From Paracyclopina nana (taxonomy: Eukaryota > Arthropoda > Copepoda > Cyclopoida > Cyclopettidae), in assembly GCA_019096065.1 (NCBI GenBank), contig JAGUCH010000003.1, forward strand, positions 3,844,001-3,908,000: 64,000 bases of DNA, written 5' to 3'. The notes under the pieces are model-generated. The model did not search any database, was not told where the DNA came from, and saw only the letters and a list, made by a program, of their open reading frames with translations. Positions 44,676 to 57,559 of this stretch are shown here, piece after piece. A program made the translations under genes and the position numbers. The stretch's first letter is position 1; every line of letters starts with the position of its first letter.

Positions 44676-44855
44676 ATTAATGCGATAGCACAGCTAAAAC
44701 AGGTTAAAAATTAGATGGCTTTAGGGCAAAGCCGTATACGAACTTTTAGTCAAGTTACCTAGCTAAAACAGCAGCATTACTTGATCAGTTAAGTTCAGCT
44801 TGTTCTAGCCAAGTTCGGTTTCTTTTTAGCCATGTTCAGCTGATTAGGGCGTTCT

Positions 44856-44995
44856 CATATTGGACTTTAGCTTACCAAAACCTGATTTTGGTTAACCAAA
44901 AACCTGTTTTCGGTAGGTAGCCACTTCATAGCGCTTTACTAAAACCAGTTTTTGGTTAACCAAAATCAGGTTTTGGTAAGCTAAAGTCCAATATG
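44856..44995. mobile_element. hairpin MITE (CATATTGGACTTTAGCTTACC arms)
   Basis: About 140 bp; the two arms are nearly perfect complements with GGTTAACCAAAA inside. A short central loop contains TAGCCACTTCATAGCG. Confidence 0.75.
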
Positions 44996-45441
44996 TCCAA
45001 TGAGTCCAATGAGAGATATTTGCTAATAACTAACCAAGTGAACAGGGCCTAAGTGCGTGCCTAAGATCTTCATGATATTTTCACTCTTTTAGTAAATGAA
45101 GAATCTGCTCTGGTAATAGCGAAAAACATGGCAAAATATGCCCTTTGTTTTTGCTCATGCGTGCACTCAGAAGAAAACTTTTTTCTTCGTTACATTAACA
45201 AAGATAGCTTCTATTTTGGGACTAGCTCAGAGCCAAAATATTAGCCGAATATCGTTACATCTGATTCAGTGGAGTACGGTTAACTAGTTGGGTCGAGCTG
45301 AGCGCGTAGAATAGCCGTGAGCTGACTAAGCTAAAAAGTCGAGCTATGCCTCCTGACTAGTTCAACTGAATATCAGAGAGAGCGGCAATCTTAGCTAGCA
45401 GAGATCAACGCGAGCCCACCAATTTGCAAAGGTCGAACTTA

Positions 45442-45663
45442 GGGCCTGTTCACCTGCTTATTATGGCCGTTATTTTGGCAAAATATTGGAGAGAAATACT
45501 GAGAAACTGAGAATTTTTATATTGGTGTAGGATGGCTTTTGGTACCAATATACCGATTCCGAAGTCAAAATCTGAAAAATGATTTTACAAATACCACATA
45601 TTTGCAAATTTCATCATAATATCGCGCGTTATTTTGCTGATAATAATGCAGGTGAACAGGGCC
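45442..45663. mobile_element. 222-bp Tourist-like MITE, copy 1
   Basis: Inverted ends GGGCCTGTTCACCTGC, flanked by TTA on both sides (3-bp target duplication of the PIF/Harbinger type). As far as I can read, identical to 55,427-55,648. Confidence 0.85.
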
Positions 45664-46174
45664 TTATTTACTTGGCGAGGTGGAGTGACAGATTTCCTAA
45701 AAATTGCGCCACCTATGACTTCGACCAGAGTTTCGACCTTTGCAATCTGCTCAGCAATGTGCGTTGGATGATTGCCGCTCTCTCTTATAATAAAGTTGAA
45801 CTACTCCTGACTTTTTCTGAAATTCCTTGTTGGATTCGGGCTATGTCAACGTTTCTTTTCTATGGGTGAGGAAAGATTTTTCAAGCACTTGCCGTCTTTA
45901 TAAATATGATAAACCACCTCAATTTCGCTTCAGATTTGAAAACAAAAATCATGTGTGAAAAGTGTTTTTTCCCACAATAACAAATTGTATGTATTAAGTT
46001 TTCATAATTATTGCCAGTTAAAAAAATCCAGTATTTTCTTGTTATTTTGTTTCAATATGTTACATAACATAATTCGATAATCACGCGTCAGTATACCATA
46101 GTTTCCCAAAATTAGTCCTTTCAAACAATTAATTTTGTTTTTCACCTAATTTAATGCAGCAATTTGCCATTTGA

Positions 46175-46322
46175 GGCTTAGTCTCTTCTGGAGATTTCAT
46201 AGCGACCCAGCCACGGTCATTAACTTGTTCTCATAAACATTTCTATAAGGTAAGCAAGGCACTTTGCGCGCTAATCTGACCGTGGCAATGCCACTATGAA
46301 ATCTCCAGAAGAGACTGAGCCT
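46175..46322. mobile_element. MITE family B, copy 2
   Basis: Same arms as 31,837-31,980 with a different centre; flanked by TGA on both sides. Confidence 0.75.
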
Positions 46323-49300
46323 GAGTATACTTTTTTACAGGCATGTTGGCCCGATTCCATTCACGAATACCAACACTTTGGTGACCCAGTTAAGTTACGT
46401 GGGGGTGAGCGCACGTGCTACTAGTGCGTTAGCATATTGAACTATTAGTCAAGTTAAGTAAAAAATTAAGTTTTGTTCAATTCTGTTCATAGATATTCAT
46501 GTAGGCACAACTAAGTTTGGCGTTGTTGTGTCAGCTCAGCACTCAACTAAACATGGCTTATTTGAACCGAACTTGCCTAGAACAAGCTGGACTAATTAAA
46601 TAAGATTGCTGTTTCAGCAAAATAACTTGACAAAAAATTCGAAATACGGGATCGCCCTACAATAGCTTTGACATGAAAGTCCAGTTACATAAACTAGTAA
46701 ACTGAGGGCGATCTGAGCGCGCGAGCTAGATGTGACCTCACTTATGCTAAAAAGTCAAGTTGTGTTGCATTTTTAAAACACGTCCTCATTTTCAGGAAGG
46801 ATGAAAATGACCAAATTGTTATTGAGACAACTCTCCTCAAATCTATAACGATGGCACACAATATCGATCTGATCTGTCTTGAAGGTTTTGTACCTGACCA
46901 AAGCATCTTTAAGGCTATCAAACTTAATACCAATTGCTTTTACAGTAAGTATACAAGATACCAGAGTTAAGCCCAAAGATGGAGAACACAAAACTTAATC
47001 CATTAAAAGACGAAAACCTAGATTAGCTTGGAAAGATCGCGGGCAGTTTTTGACCTTTGATTGATGTCACAAATAATCCTCCTTTCAAAAGCTTATGAAA
47101 AAATTGTCAATGGATTACGCAAGGCAAGCGAGGTCCATAAAGAATCAAACAAGCACACAAGAAAGTTATATCCCCCAATCAAGGATATGGTACTTTGTTG
47201 GATTCATGTCCACTTAGATTTGGTCGTATATAAATTGAATTTACGAGTTGTACGAGGATACGAGAGAGGAAAGTTGCATTTCTAGCCTTTGAACATACGT
47301 ACTGCAAATTGTACGGCAGTATCGAAAAAATCAGATTTCCCTTCATGAGATGATCCATGGAAGACCATGAAGATCCGGTTTTTCAGCAAACTTTTATCAG
47401 CCCTCAAGCCAACATGTAAGACTTTTTTTCAAAGCGATGAAGTTTTACACTCAAGCCTTCTACAGCATGCATATATTTCAGTTATGAAGACACAAAGAAT
47501 TAAAGTATTTAAGGCCTCAAATTAATTCCGTTTACAAGTTGGATACCACTATTTTAATTATTCCCTCAAAAACTCGTTGCGAGACTTCAAAGTATGTATT
47601 TTTCAATGCATTCTGATTACAGCTTCTTGGCATCGTACGAACGCATTCCGAGGGTTCAGACGAGCTATGCAAAAAGCTTTGATGAAAGCTTAAGTAAATC
47701 ACATTACATAAGTCTATCATATCTCGTTTGACAGCACAAGCAGAAAAGTCGAGAAATGAGGCCCAAAAATGCTACAAAATTATATTGATACAAAAAAGGT
47801 TAATTAATAATTGTACGTTCTCATACTTTTGTCAACATTTTCAAGAACGCACATGTGAAATGCAGGGTTAAAAGTCAGGGCGCATCCCCTTTTCTTTGAG
47901 AATGAAAAATGCAATTGCTTTCTGTAATTTATAATTGAGAACGCACGGAATGCTTAAATTGCTCTGGACGAAGACATAATTACGACATTTATTTTGCAAT
48001 CCGCATCCCTTTCACAAATGGGCAATTTCAGTGCTACTTTTATTGCAAAGCTAATCAAATTCAGTTTATTATTTGTCGTGGAGATCCAGTCGTTGAGCAC
48101 TTGGGATCAAATTCGCAATTTAATCTAGTTTCTCCAAGATTCAGCTCAAGCTCACAAATACACCTGTTAGAAATAAGTTACATAAATGAGCTCATAAAAA
48201 GGCTGTGCATCCATTAATTCAGTAGATGCGGAGTTGAAGAGCTAAGAAAAAAAGACTTTTACAACGAATCAGCATTTTATTCAATGCTTTGACCATCAAA
48301 TACCACAAAATCTGTCCTACGATAAAGTGCTCAATAAAGCCTGGCTGTTAGACATTTTAGACAATTAAGGCCCTCTTCAATGACAAGAAATTCGCGAACC
48401 CAACCAGAAAATCTGAGCCCTCATACTCCAATATAAACCTTCATTGAAACTGAAGGTATGCAGCTGAACACGATATGACACCCTGTCTCCTTTATAATTG
48501 AAAATGGGAAACTCTCAAAAAGTATCGCATCAAGCTAAATTACCTATTGATGAATACACGCCTCACAAATCAAGTTCTGTACTGCAACGTGATTAGCTCG
48601 CAGTGAATGCGCATCGGTAATTGGGCTCCAATAAATGTTATAGCCTTTGAAAAGTAATGCTACTTCGCGCTGCATCATCAACTTCTGCTGATATTGGATG
48701 CTCTCGTACTGGAATTCACCTGAAGCTAGAAGCGAAAAAGCCTCTAGCAAAAAAGCTGGCCATAGTTTCGCATTATTTATGTAGAACTAGCTGAAAAAGA
48801 GAGAATCCTTATTGCATCTATATTACAGCAGCTGAGATTTTTCTTTTGAAGCATTAATTTAAAAGGTATTTACGTTTGCAAAAGGTCGATTTTAATAGGG
48901 AGAGCATACAAGAAAGCCTAATTACGAACATGGCTTCTCAAAAAGATGGTTCATTTTTTACGGAGGTTACAGTTGTTTGTCAATGACGAGGTTACGACTC
49001 CAGTGAATAAAATATAACAATTAATGGCTTTAACCAAGCCACGATCAAAGACGCAGAATTAATGAGCCAATAGTGTTCTCAAAAGAGAATGACCATAATT
49101 CAAATGTATGAGGATCCTTTCCATTTAGTCGCATTGCAGTTGTCTACTACACAACTTGCACCTCATTAAGCTTAATAATCTCTAATTAAAGTAATAACAC
49201 ACATTTGACATAAAGTCGAGTTTTAAACACTGTTTTTATGGAAGCACATCAATTTAATTTCAGGATCTAAGCCAAATTAAACAAGAAAACACTCCTTTCT

Positions 49301-49960
49301 TTGCTGCTAAGCAATGGATTTTGGCCATCCTTAAAATTACTTTTTCAAAGAAAGGAAGCCAATTAGCCGATTTTGATGGAGATTGGAGACAATTGGGCAA
49401 ATTGGCTCAACTGTTGAGTGAACTGTAATGGTGCAATATAGGTGGTGACAGTGAATTGGTTGACATCCGAGCTATAAATGAACGGTACAAGATAGGATTA
49501 AGAAATGAAACTAGATTTTGATAAAGGAAGAGCCAAAAAAAGTCAGACTTGCAAAAATGGTATTTTTTGTACTAATGTATTGATTATTTTTAAAGAATGC
49601 ATATGTGCGGAAAAACATTTCTTTGGAAAACATCGCTTCTTCTTTTATCTTGGCTAGAAGTTAAAATAAATAGACAAAATATAATACGGTAAAAATTGCT
49701 TTTCAAGTCGATCTCTTTTGCATCAGCTAACTAACGCGCTTAGCTCCCCATACAATATAGGATTATACACCTCTAGGCTGGAGGATAACACGTATTACTA
49801 TTAGCTGAGACGGCTGAGCAGTACATAAGTTGCGACCATATATTTTCCATGATTTTTTCACTCTTGTTTTATTTAGAGGAGGATAATGAACATTATGCAT
49901 CTGCAAGTGGATAATGATCATTATACCTTACTTGATCCTTGCGCCATCTATTTCATTTGA
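46323..49960. other. intergenic, no gene recognised
   Basis: AT-rich. Short ORFs at 46,742-46,991 (minus) and 47,061-47,285 (plus) have no supporting structure. A degraded piece of MITE family D is at about 48,965-49,075 (GACGAGGTTACGA ... CACGATCAAAGACGC). Confidence 0.5.
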
Positions 49961-49967
49961 ATATGAT

Positions 49968-50045
49968 AGAAAAAAGGAAGGATCTAGCAAGATTTGAACT
50001 CGGGACACCTGGTTGGAGCGCCGACGCTCTACCTCTGAGCCAACG
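49968..50045 (-). repeat. tRNA-like sequence with T-run (SINE-like)
   Basis: On minus: GGCTCAGAGGTAGAGC (A box with a perfect D stem), a B box near GAGTTCAAATC, and a TTTTTT run right after. The acceptor and anticodon stems do not pair well, so it is a tRNA-derived repeat or pseudogene. A relative lies on minus at about 50,780-50,850. Direct repeats of AGGATTATACACCTCTAGGCTG at about 49,759 and 50,329 bracket the neighbourhood. Confidence 0.5.
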
Positions 50046-50371
50046 AATTGCTTCATGAAAAGCTAGTTAAGAGCCGGGTCAAATACAAATAGCAACTGGC
50101 GAGTGCTGCATATACATGGCCGTACCGGCCGGCCAGGCGCAGTTGCAAGACGCACGGCAATAAGCGCATGTTGCAGGCTAGACCGCTGGGTCAACTTTGA
50201 TGAGCTCATGCATCAGTAAGCGAGTCGCAAAATTTAAGGCATATCTTGCTAAAATCAAGCCAAAAAACTTACCTAAATTAAATTTTACCCAATGCTTGAA
50301 ATGCTGGGGGTAGCTAATAGTAATAGGATTATACACCTCTAGGCTGTCGGATAACACTCATTATAATACTG

Positions 50372-50690
50372 TAGATGATTTAGATGGCTTAGATGATCAT
50401 CTTTGTCATCTATATTTGTACCATTTTCAGATGATTTTTGACAACCGTCATCTATATTTGGACTGCTACTTGCCTGTGCTCAAGTGCGGTATAAATGTAG
50501 ATGATTCTTGGATCAGTCATCTATATCTGGACCAAATATAGATGATTTTAGACTTAAACCAAGCTCATGCAAATGCCATGGCTCTTTTAAAACCTGATTT
50601 AGTAATAATAATGATAACAATTATAATTACTTTTCATTTCATGGTAAGGAACATCCATGAATCACTTATTTAAGAACTAAAATAATAGCT
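50372..50690 (+). repeat. left arm of 319-bp inverted repeat (fold-back)
   Basis: Complementary to 51,372-51,690, apparently over the full length. The arm contains many short TAGATGAT/ATCATCTA units. The spacer (50,691-51,371) carries MITE family A copies and a tRNA-like sequence. Confidence 0.85.
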
Positions 50691-50779
50691 TTTCTTCTAA
50701 GTATAAGTAAGGTGTCCATACTGTACTGATTTTCATTGTTGGAACCGGGCTATTATCCTTACTTGATCCCAAAACAAAA

Positions 50780-50850
50780 ATAAGGAACCAGCAAGAATCA
50801 AACCTATGGCATTTGATTTGAGCGCCAATGCTCTACCTCTGAGCCAACAT
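50780..50850 (-). repeat. second tRNA-like sequence
   Basis: On minus, GGCTCAGAGGTAGAGC followed by GGTTTGATTCTTGC (B-box-like) and a TTTTTG run. It shares its A-box half with the copy at 49,968-50,045 and lies inside the fold-back spacer. Confidence 0.45.
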
Positions 50851-50878
50851 GTTTCTTTCTAAAATAAAGTAGTTATGA

Positions 50879-51032
50879 GCCCGGTTCCAACAATGAAAAT
50901 CAGTACAGTATGGACACCTTACTTATACTTATAAGTATAGTATGGTGCCTGCTAGTTCGTGCGCTCAGCTGTACCATACTATACTTGTTAATCGTACTTA
51001 TACTATACTTATTTTGTTGTTGGAACCGGGCT
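50879..51032. mobile_element. MITE family A, copy 2
   Basis: Same ends and internal AAGTATAGTAT palindromes as 31,684-31,836, in opposite orientation, inserted in the loop of the 319-bp fold-back. Confidence 0.7.
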
Positions 51033-51371
51033 TATATGATGGAAAGCAATTTTCGCATGTATAATTCAGTTTACCAATTCGTATCAGTTCATATAACTAC
51101 ACACATATAAAAGCTGTGACGTTTAAGTGACACACATTATAAAGTATTTTACTTGCTGCTTTTAAAACCTAAAATAAAAACCTAAATAAAAAAGATTAAA
51201 ATTAAGAGTTTCATAAGAATTACTTTCCAAAATATTACTAAGCTTGATTAATGAAGCATGAGCAAGAAAGCCAAATAAACAAACTTTTTAAATGCTTCTT
51301 TGGAACAAAAAACAAGTGAAATATTTAACTCAACGCAAAATGTTTCAAGCTTTTTGGCCATAAAAAATAAG

Positions 51372-51690
51372 AGCTATTATTTTAGTTCTTAAATAAGTGA
51401 TTCATGGATGTTCCTTACCATGAAATGAAAAGTAATTATAATTGTTATCATTATTATTACTAAATCAGGTTTTAAAAGAGCCATGGCATTTGCATGAGCT
51501 TGGTTTAAGTCTAAAATCATCTATATTTGGTCCAGATATAGATGACTGATCCAAGAATCATCTACATTTATACCGCACTTGAGCACAGGCAAGTAGCAGT
51601 CCAAATATAGATGACGGTTGTCAAAAATCATCTGAAAATGGTACAAATATAGATGACAAAGATGATCATCTAAGCCATCTAAATCATCTA
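51372..51690 (-). repeat. right arm of 319-bp inverted repeat
   Basis: Reverse complement of 50,372-50,690; identity stops abruptly at both ends. Confidence 0.85.
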
Positions 51691-52250
51691 ACGCATCTAT
51701 ATTTATACAGAGCGCCTTTGCGCAAAGGAATTTCGCGTTCCGATTCCTTAAGGAGTTTGTAGATGAACAGAGCATAAGTTGCAAAGAAACGAGCGTTTAT
51801 GAGCAACATAAAAGATGCAGTTTTTCGTATGAAAAATAAAATTAGAGAGAGGTATTGTTTTTTTTTATCGCAAGCGAACACATCTGAAGATTGGCTATTT
51901 CAATCCAATGCAGCCGCGAATTGACATAACAGGAAATGTGCTAACCGTAACTAAATTAATATCCCCGTCACAAACTCTGAGGGTGGTAGGGATTCATTTT
52001 TATCTAACAGTAACCTAAAATCCCAGGTTGGTTGATATTCCCCAAGATAAGCTCGACCTACTATTTCGATCCATCATAAGGTGACCCAAGTCAACTCGCG
52101 CTCGCTTGGCGGCTCTGTGGCTTCTAGCTGAATTCTGAGACTCAGTTTGAAACACCGCCGATTGACGCGATAGCAATTTGAAAGTTTCAACCAGTGTTAT
52201 AAAACTATAACTGCACATTGAGGCTGAGATAAAAAGAGGAGACTGGCATT

Positions 52251-52395
52251 GGCTCATTATCTTCCGCGTCTTTGATCGTGACTTGGTTACGGTTGTTATC
52301 GCTTCTTATTTACTGACGAGGTTGCGATGTCAGTAAATAAGAACCGATAACAACCGTAACCAAGTTACGATCAAAGACGCGGAAGATAATGAGCC
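52251..52395. mobile_element. MITE family D, hairpin, copy 1
   Basis: 145 bp, almost a perfect hairpin with GGCTCATTATCTTCCGCG ends and a GACGAGGTTGCGATGTC loop. A second copy lies at 53,098-53,242. Confidence 0.8.
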
Positions 52396-52613
52396 TTTAT
52401 CTAGCTCCTGAACTGAAGCAAAGGAGTTCTCAGTACATAAACTAGCTGCGTAGAGTTGTCATTGTGCATGGATTTGTCATAATGCATTCCTTAGGGAACG
52501 GTAGATGAACAGTATATAAGTGTGATAGTTATATAATATATAATAATAATAAAATAATATAGTTTTGATAGTAACTAGAATGATATCTTCGTCACAAACT
52601 CTGAAATCAATTT

Positions 52614-53021
52614 ATGTCCTGTTCATGTACGCCCCAAACTCCTTAGGAAAATGCACGAAAAACACCTCAAGGAAAGGAGAGAAATTGTCTTATGACAAGC
52701 GCCAGCTGATACTAAAAAAATCAGATCGACTTTAAGCCGACTTGAAAGTAAACAATTCTAATTTTGGCTATTAAGTGCTACACATTTTAGTCCTTTTCAG
52801 CCAAATAATTATTTGAATTTCATCTTTTATCAAGGAACCGTGAAAAAAGATATCTTTTTTTCAAATATGCTGAAAACCATGAGACAAAACAGCAAAAATT
52901 GCCATTAAAAACGCTGCTCGGCCCCAAGCTGAACTCGTCGAGTGGCAGTCAGCAACAGATTCACTTTTCCTTATGACAATTTTATCCATACCTTAAGGCA
53001 TTCTTTATACATGAACAGGGC
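52614..53021. mobile_element. MITE family C, copy
   Basis: Ends TGTCCTGTTCATGTA and TACATGAACAGGGCA, 408 bp. The interior is shared with 56,595-57,237 and, inverted, with 43,732-44,136. Confidence 0.7.
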
Positions 53022-53097
53022 ATTAAACCAACGGAAACAGCCTTCCTTATTTTTCAACGGGAAATCAGAAAATGGACAAGGACAACATTCTAATAAA

Positions 53098-53242
53098 GGC
53101 TCATTATCTTCCACGTCTTTGATCGTAGCATGGTTGCGGTTGTTATCGGTTCTTATTTACTGACGAGGTTGCGATGTCAGTAAATAAGAAGCGATAACAA
53201 TCGTAACCAAGCCACGATCAAAGACGCGGAAGATAATGAGCC
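53098..53242. mobile_element. MITE family D, hairpin, copy 2
   Basis: 145 bp, a few substitutions from copy 1, flanked by AAA on both sides. Confidence 0.8.
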
Positions 53243-53966
53243 AAAGAGTTTCGATTGGAAGCTTTTCTTAACTGCCGTATTTCACCACTGGTATTCGTTG
53301 CAAAAACCAAGTAATAACAACATAGGGGCGTTGAAAAGAAAAAAATACAAACACATTACTTTAATAATTGTTGCTATGGCGTGTATGAAAAGTATAGAAA
53401 TATTTATATCCTCAAAACCAAATGCAAAAAGACCTCTTGATTTGGGAAAGAGAAAGTCAGGCCCAGTTCACCTGGTAGTACTCATTATTTTGGCCTTAAC
53501 AACAACTTCAAGGCAAGCTCTACCTTTTTACCATAATAGGCCCAATTGTGTACACCAACAAAACAAACAATCTTATTGCATTTTCGACTAATTTGAAATT
53601 GTTATACGATTCGATGTTTTGCACGCAAAAAAGGGGCCACGCCCCAAATCTCATTAAGGCAAGGTTTTAAAAATGCATGCCCAAATTGCCGCTATTAACT
53701 ATTAAAAAGCTATGCCAAATCTTTGAAGGCCGATCAGCTTAAGTAGCTTACTTGAAATAGTTAAAAATACGTTTCCTATCACTTTAAAGAAAGTCTAGTT
53801 TGAGAGTGGCTCGCTAATTGTTGAGTTGAATGAAAAATTGAAAGAAATTACACCACTGGAGTAAAAGAACCTCAAGTTGATTTGGGCTTCCCATTCGTTG
53901 TCATGGCAAGCTTTTAGCACAACTTTGAATACATTTGGCCGTCAAAGTGCAACAAAGGAATGAACA

Positions 53967-55095
53967 ATGAAGTTCATTACAATCCTGCTTTTAATTTTCA
54001 AGCTATGCAGTAAGTCTTACAGCATACATAGCATAACAGTATTTTCTTTGCAAAGTCTTTTTTTGCAGATTCTCAAGTCATAGTGGAGGATTTTGGTATG
54101 TGTTTTTTCCGTTCTTTTTCGGGCATAATTGAGCGACGATCTTCATTTCAGTCACTGATACTTGTGAGAGATACCCAACGACGGTAAATGCACTTGAAAT
54201 TCATATGGTAAAAGGGAAGTATTTTGTATCGACTGGCAAAAGTGACTTCAAGCCTGAAAAATGCGACAGTTTTAACTACTGGCCAGCTCATATAAGAAAC
54301 TTTGATGACTTTGAAGCTTACAAATTGGGTGAGTTGCGCAATATACTTTATCACACTAAAACAGAAAAAACGCTAAACAGCGTGTGCTTTTTTTGCAGCT
54401 GACAGGAACGGAGAGTATTTTTTGCATGTCTCGTTGAAGAGGAATGCCCGTGATGACTGCTCGAATTTGCAAGCCTGCAATAATTCGTACATCCATACGG
54501 ACGACAATACAGACATGTATTTGTACGATTGGATGTCAACTGCCCACATCGACACAAGAAGGGAATGCGTCAAGTTCCAGGATGACTTGAAAATTGATTC
54601 AGTGAGCTGCTCGGAAGACAACCGCCATTTATGCCTGGCGAAATGTATTCCAGGTGAAATACACACAAAAATACCAAAATACACTATTTGTAGCGAGCCA
54701 ATAATTGCAGAATGGCCGAATTGTGTGATTAAAGAATCAAACACGTATCGATACGATGTCAACTCACCAGGAATTGTGACGAGCCAAGTAATCTCATCTT
54801 TGGAGTGCGCCAATTTGTGCCAGAGGAACACGGATTGCATTTATTGGACTCGACATTACAACAATACATGCAAGCTAATTCCACTTCCCGCAATACAGCC
54901 ATGGCTGTCAGAGCCTGTATCCACTGACTACCACGAACGCGCGACGAGATACTGTGTTCCGCCAAGTAAAAAAAGTGTTTCTTTCAAAAATACGACAGTA
55001 ATTCAAAATTTGCTGCTTATAGGCACTTGCCTCAATGCGCCCGAGGTAAAAAATGCCAAAATTACACACAACGATACATCTCAGGTTGAGTACAC
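53967..55095 (+). CDS. secreted C-type-lectin-like / PAN protein (3' end not found)
   Basis: Exons 53967-54009 (signal peptide FITILLLIFKLC), 54069-54095, 54152-54328 and 54399-55095 are all in frame across GT-AG introns. Exons 3-4 form a CTLD-like domain: KYFVSTGKSDF, a WPAHI-type signature, then CVKFQ and CLAKC. A PAN/apple-type module follows (CANLCQRNTDCIYWT ... CKLIP). The last exon ends in text like the start of a sushi/CCP module (CLNAPEVKNAKI). A donor (AC|GTAAGC) follows, but no continuation was recognised downstream, where MITEs are dense. A secreted recognition or adhesion protein is likely. The gene may be truncated. Confidence 0.7.
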
Positions 55096-55426
55096 GTAAG
55101 CATCTCAAAGCAACTTTTAAAAAACAAACTTTCCAACAATATTCACAATATGCGAGAGCAAACAGGTCAAAAGCCCAGAACACCATGACGAAATTAAATT
55201 ACGACGTTTATTCAATTTGATGCAGACGAAATGCGCAATAGCGTATAGTCAGCACAAAATATAACGAGTATAAGTACAACACTTAACCGATACAAATACA
55301 GGTAAGCTTTGGTATTACAATCAGTGGCTTTTTGAAAGTGCAACCTTTAGAATTTCAGGACGTATAAACTTAAGCCTAAAATTTAAAAAAATGCTAGCCA
55401 GGCTTAACATTTTTTTTACAGACATA

Positions 55427-55648
55427 GGGCCTGTTCACCTGCTTATTATGGCCGTTATTTTGGCAAAATATTGGAGAGAAATACTGAGAAACTGAGAATT
55501 TTTATATTGGTGTAGGATGGCTTTTGGTACCAATATACCGATTCCGAAGTCAAAATCTGAAAAATGATTTTACAAATACCACATATTTGCAAATTTCATC
55601 ATAATATCGCGCGTTATTTTGCTGATAATAATGCAGGTGAACAGGGCC
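55427..55648. mobile_element. 222-bp Tourist-like MITE, copy 2
   Basis: Flanked by ATA on both sides, and reads identical to 45,442-45,663. Confidence 0.85.
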
Positions 55649-55700
55649 ATAATGGCTTATAGTCTTTCGCACTTTTTGTACAAACATTTGAATAGCCAAT

Positions 55701-55846
55701 GGCTCAGTCTCTTCTGGAGCTTTCATAGTAGCATTGCCACGGTCAATATCGATTCTTATGTAATTCCGTCGCAACCTACTCAGTACATAAGAACTGATAA
55801 TGACCATTGGCTTGGTGACTATGAAATCTCCAGAAGAGAATGAGCC
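55701..55846. mobile_element. MITE family B, copy 3
   Basis: Same arm sequence as 31,837-31,980, with substitutions, 52 bp after the 222-bp element. Confidence 0.7.
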
Positions 55847-56594
55847 CATATCATAAAATGTATTTAAATAGCAGTTATTTAAATACATTTTATGCTATGA
55901 TCTATTATAAAAATAGCGTGACAATCCAAACAGTACGAAAGACTGAGCCAATGAGAATTATGAGAGGATAATTAGGAGAAGAACATGACTTGAAACACAT
56001 TGACTGATATTGATTGGAATGGAGGATGAGACCACCATTTATCATGACGTAATGCCAATTTTCCGACCTACATCTTCAACGCCTACGCTCGCTGCGTATA
56101 ACCTGATAAAAATGGTCCAAGGAAAACAAGGCGAAATGGGAAAAAGAACTAGGCCACATTATACTTTCATTGCATTGGTGATAGATCAAACAAAATTGCT
56201 GACATTCATTTTTTTCTAGCCCTTACTAGTTTTTTCATCGAACAGATCAATATGCAAATCCACTACTTATTCGGGTTAAGAAGACGAAAATGTACTTGGT
56301 TCAATTTGAAGTTGCCTGTAATGTAATTTTAAGGCCCCCATTTGGTTTCATAAATTGTCCACAAGCCTACTTTAATACGAGTCCCGAAAAAAGCGAGGAA
56401 AATACTAATACAACCCTAGGCCATCAAAACTGAAGAATTTATCCGGGAAGTTTATCAGCTGAAATTTGAAGTCTACGATGAATCTGCTAGTATTTTTTTT
56501 CTTTCAAAAATACACAACAATTAATTTTCATCAGGAAAATAACAAACCATTCTTCCGTCTCACTTCTTACTAGTGCTGGTGTTAAAAATGCACT

Positions 56595-57237
56595 AATGTC
56601 CTGTTCATGTACGCCCTGTAAGCAATTTGCTACCCGGATACTAGTCCTTGGAGAAAATTGCCGATGACTTTACGAAGTAATACTTTTAAGTATAACCGAT
56701 GAATAAATATCTCGATGAACAACTTGTAGGTGTGAAAGGTGGAACGTAAGTTACGTAACTGTCCTTGTTTATTTACTTTATGACTAACGAGATGAGGGGG
56801 AGGGAAGCGGGAAAATTCAAACACGCCCCAAACTCCTTAGGAAAATGCACGAAAAACACCTCAAGGAAAGGAGAAAAATTGTCTTATGACAAGCGCCAGC
56901 TGATAGCTGATGCTAAAAAAAATCAGATCGACTTTAAGCCAACTTAAAAGTAAACAAATCTAATTTTGGCTATTAAAAGTGCTACATATGCTACACGTGC
57001 TACAAGTCCTTTTGAGCAAAATCAATAGTTGAATTTCATCTTTTATCAAATAAACGTGATGAAAGATAGTTTGTTTTCAAATATGCTGAAAAGCATGAGA
57101 CAAAATAGCAAAAATTACCAATAAAAACGCTGCTCGGCCCCAAGCTGAACTCGTTGAGTGGCAGTCAGCAACAGCTTCACTTTTCCTTAGGACAATTTTT
57201 TCCATACCTTAAGGCATTCTTTATACATGAACAGGGC
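56595..57237. mobile_element. MITE family C copy split by another insertion
   Basis: The left end (TGTCCTGTTCATGTACGCCC) and the rest (ACGCCCCAAACTCC...) are separated by about 205 bp of unrelated DNA. ACGCCC occurs at both edges as a possible 6-bp duplication. Confidence 0.6.
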
Positions 57238-57559
57238 ACAAGGCTACCTCAACAGCAACGCAAGCTGTACTTGAACAAGCTTATGTAAGACGAGATCTCA
57301 CGTGCTTTTCCTCCTAGTTAGACAAACACTTTTTCCTGAGCTGTTCTGCCACAAAACTTGACAATTTCATGCATGAGGTGGCATGTGTACTAACCAAAGT
57401 GAGTAAGCCAATAGCAATTTCTTTACAAGGAAAATTGGATGTTACCTTCGCTTGCAACAAAGAGTACCTAATCTTAGCATTAAGAAACAAAACGCCCAAC
57501 ATTGTAAAATAACTGACACAATAGGGAACCGTAAATCGTACCATATTAATCCTACCGGC

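Noticed and set aside
45579-45869. 96-codon plus-strand ORF
   Set aside because: Starts inside the 222-bp MITE and has no domain.
49968-50045. Functional tRNA gene
   Set aside because: Acceptor and anticodon stems do not pair; only the A/B boxes and T-run remain.
54373-54840. 155-codon minus-strand ORF
   Set aside because: Antisense of the CTLD-PAN coding exon.
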